Source of the DNA: Solwaraspora sp. WMMD792
GTDB lineage: Bacteria > Actinomycetota > Actinomycetes > Mycobacteriales > Micromonosporaceae
Assembly (NCBI RefSeq): GCF_029626105.1
Contig: NZ_JARUBH010000009.1
Location: 4,278,001 to 4,342,000 of the forward strand
Reading direction: 5' to 3'
Length of the DNA stretch: 64,000 bases
The notes under the pieces are model-generated. The model was not told the DNA's origin. It did no database searches and worked only from the letters and a program-made list of their open reading frames with translations. Below, in pieces: positions 18,259-25,655 of this stretch. Made by a program: the position numbers and the translations under genes. How positions within the stretch are numbered: the first letter of the stretch is position 1; every line of letters begins with the position of its first letter.

Positions 18259-19290
18259 GTGACCCAACGCACCGAGCAAGGGGTTCAACGCAGCGTGCAA
18301 GGGATTCTCGGATGTATCGGGGATACGCCGCTGGTCGAGCTGAACGGCCTGCTGCGGGACATTCCGGCGCGGGTGTTCGCGAAACTGGAGTTGGCGAATC
18401 CGGGCGGCAGCATCAAGGACCGCACCGCATTGAACATGCTGCTCCACAAGATCCACGCGGCGGAACTGGTGCCGAACCGTTCGGTGGTCATCGAATCCAG
18501 CTCCGGCAACCTGGCGATCGGCATCGCCCAGGTCTGCCGCTACTTCGGACTGCGCTTCATCTGCGTGGTCGACGCCAAGACGACCGCGCAGAACATCGCC
18601 ATCCTCCGGGCGTTCCAGGCCGAAATCGAGATCATCGACCGGCCCGACCCGGTCACCGGCGAGTACCTGCCGGAACGCATCCGCCGGGTCCGCGAGCTGC
18701 TGGCCGAGCATCCGGAAGGTTACTGGCCCAATCAGTACGCCAACCCGCTCAACCCGGCCGCGCACCACCGAACGATGCGGGAGATCATCGCCGCTCTGCC
18801 GGCCCCGCCGGACTTCATCTTCTGTGCCACCAGCACCTGCGGCACGTTGACCGGGGTTCTCGACTACGTCCGGGAGCAGGCGCTGTCCACCCGGGTGGTC
18901 GCCGTCGACGCGGTCGGCAGTGCGATCTTCGGTGACGAGAGCCGGCACCGGCTGATCCCGGGCCACGGCGCGTCGGCCCGGCCACCGCTGCTGGCCGCCG
19001 CCGAGACCTACCCGGTGGTGCACGTCTCCGACCTCGACTGCGTCGTCGGCTGCCGCCGGCTGATGGCCCGGGAGGCAATTCTCGCCGGCGGATCCTCCGG
19101 CGGGGTCATCTCGGCGTTGGAACGGTTCCGCGACCGCATTCCGGCCGGTGCGACCTGCGTCCTCGTCTTCCCCGACCGCGGGGAGCGCTACCTCAACACC
19201 ATCTATTCCGACCAGTGGGTTCAGCAGAACTTCGGCGACGTGTCACACCTGTGGAAAGAGTCCGGGATCGCCGCCGCCGGCCGGCACTGA
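18259..19290 (+). CDS. sbnA: SbnA-type PLP synthase for 2,3-diaminopropionate
   Basis: A 343-residue fold-type II PLP enzyme related to cysteine synthase, starting at GTG 18259 after GAGGGGG. Lys53 (GGSIKDRTA) is the PLP lysine, ESSSGN binds the substrate carboxylate, and GGSSGG contacts the cofactor phosphate. SbnA joins O-phospho-L-serine and L-glutamate to N-(1-amino-1-carboxyl-2-ethyl)-glutamate. The SbnB homologue is encoded 5 kb downstream in the same operon, which supports Dap formation over cysteine synthesis. It is the first gene of the plus-strand operon and lies behind the SARP promoter. Confidence 0.9.
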   Translation: MTQRTEQGVQRSVQGILGCIGDTPLVELNGLLRDIPARVFAKLELANPGGSIKDRTALNMLLHKIHAAELVPNRSVVIESSSGNLAIGIAQVCRYFGLRFICVVDAKTTAQNIAILRAFQAEIEIIDRPDPVTGEYLPERIRRVRELLAEHPEGYWPNQYANPLNPAAHHRTMREIIAALPAPPDFIFCATSTCGTLTGVLDYVREQALSTRVVAVDAVGSAIFGDESRHRLIPGHGASARPPLLAAAETYPVVHVSDLDCVVGCRRLMAREAILAGGSSGGVISALERFRDRIPAGATCVLVFPDRGERYLNTIYSDQWVQQNFGDVSHLWKESGIAAAGRH

Positions 19291-19307
19291 TCAGCGAAGG
19301 GGAAACC

Positions 19308-20264
19308 ATGTTGGTAACCGCACTGCCGGGGCAGAGCCTCCCCGCAGTCATCGAACCGGACAACGGCCTGTCGATTCTCGACGTCATCAAGGAGAACCGG
19401 GCGGAGATCCGTTCGCTCATCACCCGTACCGGGGCGGCGATGTTCCGTGGCTTCGAGGTGGGTGGCGTCGACGGACTGCACGACGTGGTCCGGGCGCTGT
19501 CCGGCGCTCCGCTGGACTACACCGAGCGGACGTCACCGCGCAGCAGCCTCTCCGGCAACGTCTTCACCTCGACCGACTACCCGCCGACCGAGGAGATCTT
19601 CCTGCACAACGAGTGCTCCTACCAGGCGCAGTGGCCGATGAAGGTGTTCTTCTACTGCCTGCAGCCGGCCGAGACCCAGGGCGCCACCCCGTTCGCCGAC
19701 GTCCGTGAGGTCTACCGGCACATCGACCCGTCGGTGGCCGAGGAGTTCATCCGGCGCAAGTGGATGTACGTGCGCACGTTCAGTGAAATGGGCGGCAGCT
19801 GGCAGTACTTCTACGACACCGAGGACCGGTCGCAGGTCGAGCGGTACTGCCGCAGCCAGGGCATCGACGTCGAATGGATCGGCACCGACGGGCTGCGTAC
19901 CCGGGCGGTCCGCGAGCCCGTGCACCCGCACCCGGTGACCGGCGAGCCGGTCTGGTTCAACCACGCCACGTTCTTCCACATCAGCACCCTGCCGCAGGTC
20001 TACCAGGAGGAGATGCTGGAGATGTACGGCGAAGAGAACCTGCCGACGAACAGCTACTACGGCGACGGCGCGCGGATCCCCGACGACGTGATGAAGCACC
20101 TGCAGGAGGCGTACCGCGCGGCGCTGACCCGGTTCGACTGGCGGGCCGACGACCTCGTGGTGATCGACAACATGCTCACCGCGCACGGTCGGGAGCCGTT
20201 CACCGGTGGCCGCCGGATCGCCATCGCGATGGCGGAGGCCTCCGACGCGCCGGTCGAGCCGTAA
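19308..20264 (+). CDS. TauD/SyrP-type Fe(II)/2-oxoglutarate dioxygenase
   Basis: A 318-residue TauD-fold oxygenase. ATG 19308 follows AAGGGGAAACC. The iron ligands are His100 and Glu102 (FLHNECSY) and His293 (LTAHGREPF), with Arg302/303 for 2-oxoglutarate. The HxE form is shared with clavaminate synthase, VioC and SyrP-like amino-acid beta-hydroxylases. The gene lies between sbnA and the A-PCP gene, so the likely substrate is Dap, free or bound to the PCP, or another amino acid used by that protein. Hydroxylation is the default prediction; desaturation or cyclisation are also known in the family. Confidence 0.88.
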   Translation: MLVTALPGQSLPAVIEPDNGLSILDVIKENRAEIRSLITRTGAAMFRGFEVGGVDGLHDVVRALSGAPLDYTERTSPRSSLSGNVFTSTDYPPTEEIFLHNECSYQAQWPMKVFFYCLQPAETQGATPFADVREVYRHIDPSVAEEFIRRKWMYVRTFSEMGGSWQYFYDTEDRSQVERYCRSQGIDVEWIGTDGLRTRAVREPVHPHPVTGEPVWFNHATFFHISTLPQVYQEEMLEMYGEENLPTNSYYGDGARIPDDVMKHLQEAYRAALTRFDWRADDLVVIDNMLTAHGREPFTGGRRIAIAMAEASDAPVEP

Positions 20265-20269
20265 CCGCC

Positions 20270-20785
20270 GTGGCACCCCCCACGACGGACGTCCCGACCG
20301 AGTTCGGCGTCCGGCCGGCCACCGTCGACGAACTCGACGCGCTGGTCGGGATCGAGCAGGGGCCGGAGACGACCCGGTACCTCGGCATCACCGGCCCGGC
20401 CTATCACGAGCGGGCCTACGCCGATCCGGACCAGGAACAGATCGTCGCCGAGGCCGGCACCTCGGTGGTGGGTTTCGTCGTGCTGGCCGGGCTGCGCCGG
20501 CCGGACCGCGTCGTCGAACTGCGCCGCATCGTGGTGTCGCACCGGCACCGGGGCGCGGGGTACGGGCGCCGGCTGTTCCGCGCCGCGGTGGACCGGGCCT
20601 ACCGGGTCCACGGCGCCCGCCAGGTCTGGCTGGACGTCAAGCCGGACAACACCAGGGGCCGCACGCTGTACGCGTCCGAGGGCTTCATGCCGGACGGGAC
20701 GATCCCCGACCCGATGTGCCCCGACGGGGTGCTGCTGCTGATGCGGCACACCCCGCAACCGCCGACCACACCGAGACAGGAGTAA
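20270..20785 (+). CDS. GNAT-family N-acetyltransferase
   Basis: A 171-residue protein starting at GTG 20270, five bases after the preceding stop. The GNAT core is clear: the LRRIVVSHRHRGAGYGRRLF stretch holds the acetyl-CoA loop (R/Q-x-x-G-x-G/A), and the final strand has NTRGRTLYASEGF. The substrate is unknown. In this operon an amine of Dap or of the product is plausible, either as a protecting group or as final decoration. Self-resistance by acetylation is an alternative. Confidence 0.82.
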   Translation: MAPPTTDVPTEFGVRPATVDELDALVGIEQGPETTRYLGITGPAYHERAYADPDQEQIVAEAGTSVVGFVVLAGLRRPDRVVELRRIVVSHRHRGAGYGRRLFRAAVDRAYRVHGARQVWLDVKPDNTRGRTLYASEGFMPDGTIPDPMCPDGVLLLMRHTPQPPTTPRQE

Positions 20786-20787
20786 CG

Positions 20788-21318
20788 ATGCGAGAGAAGC
20801 TCGCGGTTATCGATCCGCAGGCGGCGCCGCTGGCCGGTGCGGCCGCCCCGCAGACCGCGTTCACCGCCGGCCAGGCCGGTGACGCGGGATGCCCCCGCTG
20901 TGTCGCCGAGCTGACCGTCGCCGGCGAGGAGTTCGACCGGGCGTTCGCCGAGCGGGACTACGACAAGTTCATCTCGTTCTTCATCAACGAGAACGCCACC
21001 GGGCTCGGCGCCGACGGGACCGTCGGGATGAACCGGGACGCGTGGGGGCGCATTCTGCGCGAGTACTTCGACGAGCCGACCTGGACGCTGCACGTCACGC
21101 CGATCAAGTCGGTGGTGCAGAACTGCATCAGCGGCCAGATCCTCGAGGTGGTCCGCTTCGACTCGGCCGACACCACGATCACCTTCGTGCACGTCACCTG
21201 CTGGCTACGTGACCACGACCGGTGGCGGGTGGTGCTGCAGACCGAGGCCGGTCCGCTGCAGGACACCGAGGCGCTGCTGGCGCAGGTCGCCGCGCAGCAG
21301 GAGGCGGCCATCCGATGA
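20788..21318 (+). CDS. SnoaL/NTF2-fold protein
   Basis: A 176-residue protein with a disordered Ala-rich N-terminus (about residues 1-35) followed by an NTF2-like alpha+beta cone (FDRAFAERDYDKFISFFINENATG; HVTCWLRDHDRWRVVLQ near the end). ATG 20788 follows CAGGAGTAACG. Members act as small hydrolases, cyclases, isomerases or hydroxylases, and sequence alone does not say which. It overlaps the A-PCP gene by four bases (ATGA), so it is made together with that protein and may act on the aminoacyl intermediate. A CPRC motif (about residues 31-34) could be a metal or disulfide site. Confidence 0.75.
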   Translation: MREKLAVIDPQAAPLAGAAAPQTAFTAGQAGDAGCPRCVAELTVAGEEFDRAFAERDYDKFISFFINENATGLGADGTVGMNRDAWGRILREYFDEPTWTLHVTPIKSVVQNCISGQILEVVRFDSADTTITFVHVTCWLRDHDRWRVVLQTEAGPLQDTEALLAQVAAQQEAAIR

Positions 21319-23159
21319 CCCAGACAGTTGAAGCGCGCACCGCGCCGCCCGCCGACCGGCGCGGCCGGCCGGAATGGCACGGGTCGGCGATCGCCGCGTT
21401 CCAGGAGGTGGTCGCCGCCCACCCGGACCGGGACGCGGTGATCGCCACCGACGGCCGGCTCAGCTACGCGCAGCTCGACGACCGCAGCGACCGACTCGCC
21501 GGCATCCTGGCCGGTCGGGGCGCCGGCCCGGAACGCGCCGTCGGGGTGCTGCTGCCCCGGTCGGTCGACCTGCTGGTGGCGATCCTCGGCATCCTGAAGG
21601 CCGGTGCCGTCTACGTTCCGTTCGACCCGGAGCAGCCGGCGCAGCGGCTGGCCCGCATCGCCCGGGACGCGGACCTGGTCACCACGATCACCCACGCCGA
21701 CCTGATCGGGTCGGTGCCGGACACCGGCGTCGGCGACCCGGTGGTCCTCGACCGGATCGACTGGGACGCGCATCCGCGTACCGCGCCGGTGCCGCTGCAT
21801 CCGGACAACCTGGCGTACGTCATCTTCACCTCGGGGTCGACCGGCCGGCCCAAGGGAGTGGAGATCTCCCACCGGGCGCTGGTCAGTTTCCTCAACGGCA
21901 TGGAGCAGGGCGGCTTCTTCGGCCCGCCCGGTGCCCGGTTGGCCTGGAACGCTTCGGTGGCCTTCGACGCGTCGGTGCAGGAGTGGGTCCGGGTGTTGCG
22001 GGGCGACACGGTCGGGGTGCTCACCGACGACATGCGCCGCGACGCGGAGGAGTTCGCGGAGTTCATGGTCGAGCACCGGCTCAGCGAGGCCGACATGACG
22101 CCGTCGCACGCCCAGATGCTGATCGAGGAGCTGGCCACGGTGGCCGCCAAGGACCAGTTCCTTCGGCTGTTCATCGCCGGTGAGGCGGTGCCGCCGCCGC
22201 TGTGGGCCACCCTGGAGCAGTTGATCTCCGACGGGGTGCTGACGGCGATGAACCTGTACGGCCCGACCGAGGCCGCGGTGAACGTGGCCGGCACCCCGAT
22301 CGTGCCGGGCGAGCCGCCGCACATCGGCCGCCCGCTGGCCGGGGTGCAGGCCCGCATCGTCGACGCGACGCTGTCACCGGTGCCCGACGGCACCCCCGGT
22401 GAGCTGTGCGTCGCCGGCCCGTACCTGGCCCGTGGCTACTCGGGACGGCCAGGGCTGACCGCGGCGAAGTTCGTCCCGGACCCGCTCGCCGACGACGGTG
22501 CCCGGATGTACCGCACCGGTGACCGGGTGGTCCGCCAGCCGGACGGCACGCTGCGCTACATCGGTCGCACCGACGACCAGATCAAGATCCGGGGACACCG
22601 GGTGGAGCTGGGTGAGATCGAGGCGGTGATCGCCGACCATCCGGGGGTCGCCCGCGCGGTGGTGCTGTACCACCCGGAGGTGGACAGCGGCCAACTGTCC
22701 GCCGTGGTCCGGCTGCGCCCGGGTGCCGACCTGGCCGCGGTACGCGAACACGCCGCCAGCCAGCTGCCGTCCTGGATGCGCCCGGGCAACTACACGGTGG
22801 TCGACACGATCCCGTTGACCGTCGGCGGCAAGGCCGACCGGGGCGCACTGATCAACCGCCTGACGTCCGGTCCGGACGGACCAGGATCCGACAACGACGA
22901 GGAGCCTCCGATGCCAGTTGACGCCGCCGAGACGGTACGCACCGTCTGGTGCGAGATTCTGAAGATCGACACGATCAGCGACACCGATGACTTCTTCGAC
23001 ATCGGCGGTCACTCGCTGAGCGCGATGCAGGTCGCCAGCCGGCTGCGGGCCGAACTGGGTGGCGTCAAGGTGCCCACCCAGCTGCTGTTCCGCAACCCGA
23101 CCTTCGCCGGTTTCACCGAGGCGGTCAACGAACGGCTCAACCAGGTGGCCCCGGCATGA
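21315..23159 (+). CDS. NRPS loading protein, adenylation-PCP
   Basis: A 614-residue protein. The A domain (residues ~25-520) has FTSGSTGRPKG, YGPTE, YRTGD and the catalytic lysine in TVGGKADRG. The PCP Ser567 is in DIGGHSLSAM. There is no condensation or thioesterase domain, so the aminoacyl group must pass to a ketosynthase or another partner. By alignment to PheA I read the specificity residues as about D-A-Q-D-F-A-L-V-N-K; the acidic D at position 278 could hold a side-chain amine such as that of Dap, but I do not know this code. The MbtH gene overlaps its end. The Dap genes around it make Dap the first candidate substrate. Confidence 0.9.
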   Translation: MTQTVEARTAPPADRRGRPEWHGSAIAAFQEVVAAHPDRDAVIATDGRLSYAQLDDRSDRLAGILAGRGAGPERAVGVLLPRSVDLLVAILGILKAGAVYVPFDPEQPAQRLARIARDADLVTTITHADLIGSVPDTGVGDPVVLDRIDWDAHPRTAPVPLHPDNLAYVIFTSGSTGRPKGVEISHRALVSFLNGMEQGGFFGPPGARLAWNASVAFDASVQEWVRVLRGDTVGVLTDDMRRDAEEFAEFMVEHRLSEADMTPSHAQMLIEELATVAAKDQFLRLFIAGEAVPPPLWATLEQLISDGVLTAMNLYGPTEAAVNVAGTPIVPGEPPHIGRPLAGVQARIVDATLSPVPDGTPGELCVAGPYLARGYSGRPGLTAAKFVPDPLADDGARMYRTGDRVVRQPDGTLRYIGRTDDQIKIRGHRVELGEIEAVIADHPGVARAVVLYHPEVDSGQLSAVVRLRPGADLAAVREHAASQLPSWMRPGNYTVVDTIPLTVGGKADRGALINRLTSGPDGPGSDNDEEPPMPVDAAETVRTVWCEILKIDTISDTDDFFDIGGHSLSAMQVASRLRAELGGVKVPTQLLFRNPTFAGFTEAVNERLNQVAPA

Positions 23160-23368
23160 GTGGCGAACCCGTCGAGCGGTGGGCCGTGCTGGTCAACCAC
23201 GAGGAGCAGTACGGGCTCTTCCCGGCCGACCGGCCGGCACCCGGCGGGTGGCGACCGGCCGGATTCGAGGGCACCGAGGACGAGTGCACGGCACACGTCG
23301 ACGAAACCTGGACCGACCTGCGCCCGGCCGGTCTGCGCCGGGCGATGGCGGCGCGCTCGACCGACTGA
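23156..23368 (+). CDS. MbtH-like adenylation partner
   Basis: A 70-residue MbtH-family protein with the signature NHEEQYGLFP, the PGGW turn and WTDLRPAGLR. It starts inside the stop of the A-PCP gene (ATGA). MbtH proteins bind the A domain and are needed for its folding or activity, so the adjacent A domain is probably dependent on it. Confidence 0.95.
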   Translation: MSGEPVERWAVLVNHEEQYGLFPADRPAPGGWRPAGFEGTEDECTAHVDETWTDLRPAGLRRAMAARSTD

Positions 23369-23467
23369 CCGGACCCGACGACCGGCCGGGTGCCCGACCC
23401 GGCCGGTCGTACGCCGACGACCGCCGCCCCCGACGAGGTCGTCCCGAACGACGGAGCACACCATCCC

Positions 23468-24493
23468 ATGGCAGAGATTCCGCCCTTCGCCGTCATCTCC
23501 GGCGCCCAGGTGCACGACACGATCAGTGGACGTGAGCCGGAGATCACCGAGCTGATCGAGTCCGCGTACCGGCTGCACGGAGCCGGGGAAACCACCAACC
23601 CGGACTCGTACTTCCTGCGGTTCCCGGACCGCCCGAACAGCCGGATCATCGCGCTGCCCGCTTCGGTACGGGGCAAGGTCGAGGTGCACGGCATGAAGTG
23701 GATCTCCAGCTTCCCGGACAACGTCGCCGGCGGGATCCCCCGGGCCTCGGCCGTGCTGGTTCTCAACGACTACGAGACCGGGTACCCGATCGCCTGCCTG
23801 GAGTCGTCGATCATCAGCGCGACCCGGACCGCCGCGTCCGCCGCGTCCGCCGCGCTGCGGCTGTCCGCCGCCCGCGGCGGGGTGCCGCGCCGGGTCGGCT
23901 TCGTCGGCACCGGCCTGATCGCCCGCTACATCCACACCTACCTGGTCGGCAACGGGTGCGAGTTCGACAGTGTCGGGCTGTACGACCTGTCCGCCGAGCA
24001 CGCCGGCGGGTTCCGCGACCATCTGGTCCGCGGCGGGCACGACGACGTCCGGCTGTACGGCAGCGCCGAGGAACTGGTCCGGTCGTACCCGCTGATCGTC
24101 TTCGCCACCGTCGCCGGCCGGCCCCACCTGTCCGACCCCCGACTGCTCGCCCACCATCCGCTGGTGCTGCACGTCTCGCTGCGTGACCTGTCCCCGGAGC
24201 TGATCCTCGCCTCGACCAACGTGGTCGACGACGTCGAGCACTGCATGAAGGCGGACACCTCGGTGCACCTGACCGAGCAGCGGGTGGGGCACCGCCGGTT
24301 CGTCGCCGGCACGTTGGACGACGTGCTGACCGGGCGGATCGACGTACCCGCCGACCAGCCGGTGATCTTCTCCCCGTTCGGGCTCGGAGTGCTGGACCTG
24401 GTGCTCGCCAAGCACGTCTACGACAGCATCGCGGCGGCCGGCGGACTGCACACCGTGCCCGGCTTCTTCCACGACGTCAGCCGGTACGGCTGA
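23468..24493 (+). CDS. sbnB: SbnB-type NAD-dependent dehydrogenase for 2,3-diaminopropionate
   Basis: A 341-residue protein of the ornithine cyclodeaminase/mu-crystallin fold. The NAD loop is GTGLIA at residues 147-152 (RRVGFVGTGLIARY), and VHGMKWISSFPDN is the substrate segment typical of SbnB. SbnB oxidatively hydrolyses the SbnA product to L-2,3-diaminopropionate and 2-oxoglutarate, which would also supply the cosubstrate of the TauD enzyme in the operon. I chose ATG 23468, which gives the usual family length; a GTG at 23390 would add 26 residues without family similarity. Confidence 0.9.
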   Translation: MAEIPPFAVISGAQVHDTISGREPEITELIESAYRLHGAGETTNPDSYFLRFPDRPNSRIIALPASVRGKVEVHGMKWISSFPDNVAGGIPRASAVLVLNDYETGYPIACLESSIISATRTAASAASAALRLSAARGGVPRRVGFVGTGLIARYIHTYLVGNGCEFDSVGLYDLSAEHAGGFRDHLVRGGHDDVRLYGSAEELVRSYPLIVFATVAGRPHLSDPRLLAHHPLVLHVSLRDLSPELILASTNVVDDVEHCMKADTSVHLTEQRVGHRRFVAGTLDDVLTGRIDVPADQPVIFSPFGLGVLDLVLAKHVYDSIAAAGGLHTVPGFFHDVSRYG

Positions 24494-24584
24494 CCCGGCC
24501 CCGGCGCCGTAGCCGGCAGGTCGCCACCTGGCCCGCCGGCAACCCGATTCCCGTACCCGCACGAACCGACGTAAGGACGCAGCC

Positions 24585-25655
24585 GTGCGACTGGTATCCC
24601 TCAGTGAGGTACTTCCCGGCGAGCCGGTCACCAACGCGGACATGGCCGCCCGGTTCGGCCTGCACGAACGGTGGCTGGACGCGATGACCGGCAACCGCAC
24701 CCGCTACTTCTGCCGGCCGGACGGCCCGCCCGGGGTGCCCCGGTCCACCAGCGACCTGGCCACCGCCGCCGGTGAGCAGGCCCTGCTGCGGTCCGGTCTG
24801 GACCCGGCCAGCCTCGACTTCGTCATCCTGACCACCGCGTCGCCCGACCACCTGATGCCGGCCACCGTCAACCTGGTCGCCGACCGGCTCGGACTCAACG
24901 ACATCCCGACCTTCCAGCTCACCTCGGGATGCGCCGGCGCCCTGCAGGGGCTCTACACGGCACGTGCCCTGCTCGCCGCCGGAGAGCTGCGGCGCGGCCT
25001 GGTCATCGGGGCCGACACCTGCCGCAACCTGTGGCCGTCGGACGGCGCGATCGCCCAGCTGCGGCCGGCCGAGATGGTGAGCTTCGCGCTGTTCGGCGAC
25101 GGGGCCGGGGCGGCCGTGGTGGACGCCGGCACCGACGGGCCGGGACTGGTCGTCGAGCACCTGTTCACCCGGACCGTCGGCAAGGGCCGGTCGCCGGCGC
25201 AGATCGTCCGCTGGTACGGCGCGGAGGGCGCGCCGATGGTCTCCGGCCCGCGCGGCGAACCGGTCCGCGAAGCGATGTCCGATGAGGACTACAAGGCGAT
25301 CGAGCAGCACGTGCCGGAGGCCGCCCGGGCGATCCTCGACGAGCTGGTCGCGGTCACCGGTTGGCCCGCCGACGAGGTCGAACACCTGCTGATCCCCCAG
25401 CTCAACGGGGTGATGACCGAGAAGATCCGGCGCTACCTCGGGGTCCGGCCCGAGCAGGCGGTCAGCTGCGTCGCCGACACCGGCAACAACGGCAACGCGC
25501 TGCCGTTCATCCAGCTCAACCGGGCGATGCGGCGGATCGCGGCGGGCACCGGCGTCGGCGGGCGGCTGCTGGTCACCACCGTCGAGTCGTCCAAGTGGGT
25601 GCTGACCGGAATGGCGCTGCGGCACCGGCCCGAGGAGGCCGACGATGTCCGTTGA
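24585..25655 (+). CDS. FabH-like tetronate-type ketosynthase with Gln in place of the catalytic His
   Basis: A 356-residue thiolase-fold protein starting at GTG 24585 after TAAGGA. Cys116 is present (LTSGCAGAL), and GNNGN supplies the Asn. The usual PHQAN motif reads IPQLNG, so Gln272 replaces the active-site His. The next two genes overlap it and encode FkbH-like and ACP proteins. This three-gene set is the one that makes glyceryl-ACP and joins it to a polyketide beta-keto thioester to form a tetronate (RK-682, agglomerin, spirotetronates). The function is assigned mainly from this context. A change from His suggests acyl transfer without decarboxylation, which fits that role. Confidence 0.85.
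   Translation: MRLVSLSEVLPGEPVTNADMAARFGLHERWLDAMTGNRTRYFCRPDGPPGVPRSTSDLATAAGEQALLRSGLDPASLDFVILTTASPDHLMPATVNLVADRLGLNDIPTFQLTSGCAGALQGLYTARALLAAGELRRGLVIGADTCRNLWPSDGAIAQLRPAEMVSFALFGDGAGAAVVDAGTDGPGLVVEHLFTRTVGKGRSPAQIVRWYGAEGAPMVSGPRGEPVREAMSDEDYKAIEQHVPEAARAILDELVAVTGWPADEVEHLLIPQLNGVMTEKIRRYLGVRPEQAVSCVADTGNNGNALPFIQLNRAMRRIAAGTGVGGRLLVTTVESSKWVLTGMALRHRPEEADDVR

Noticed and set aside
18259-24493. Staphyloferrin-B-like siderophore cluster
   Set aside because: SbnA and SbnB are present, but no IucA/IucC-type synthetase, decarboxylase or siderophore receptor is seen.
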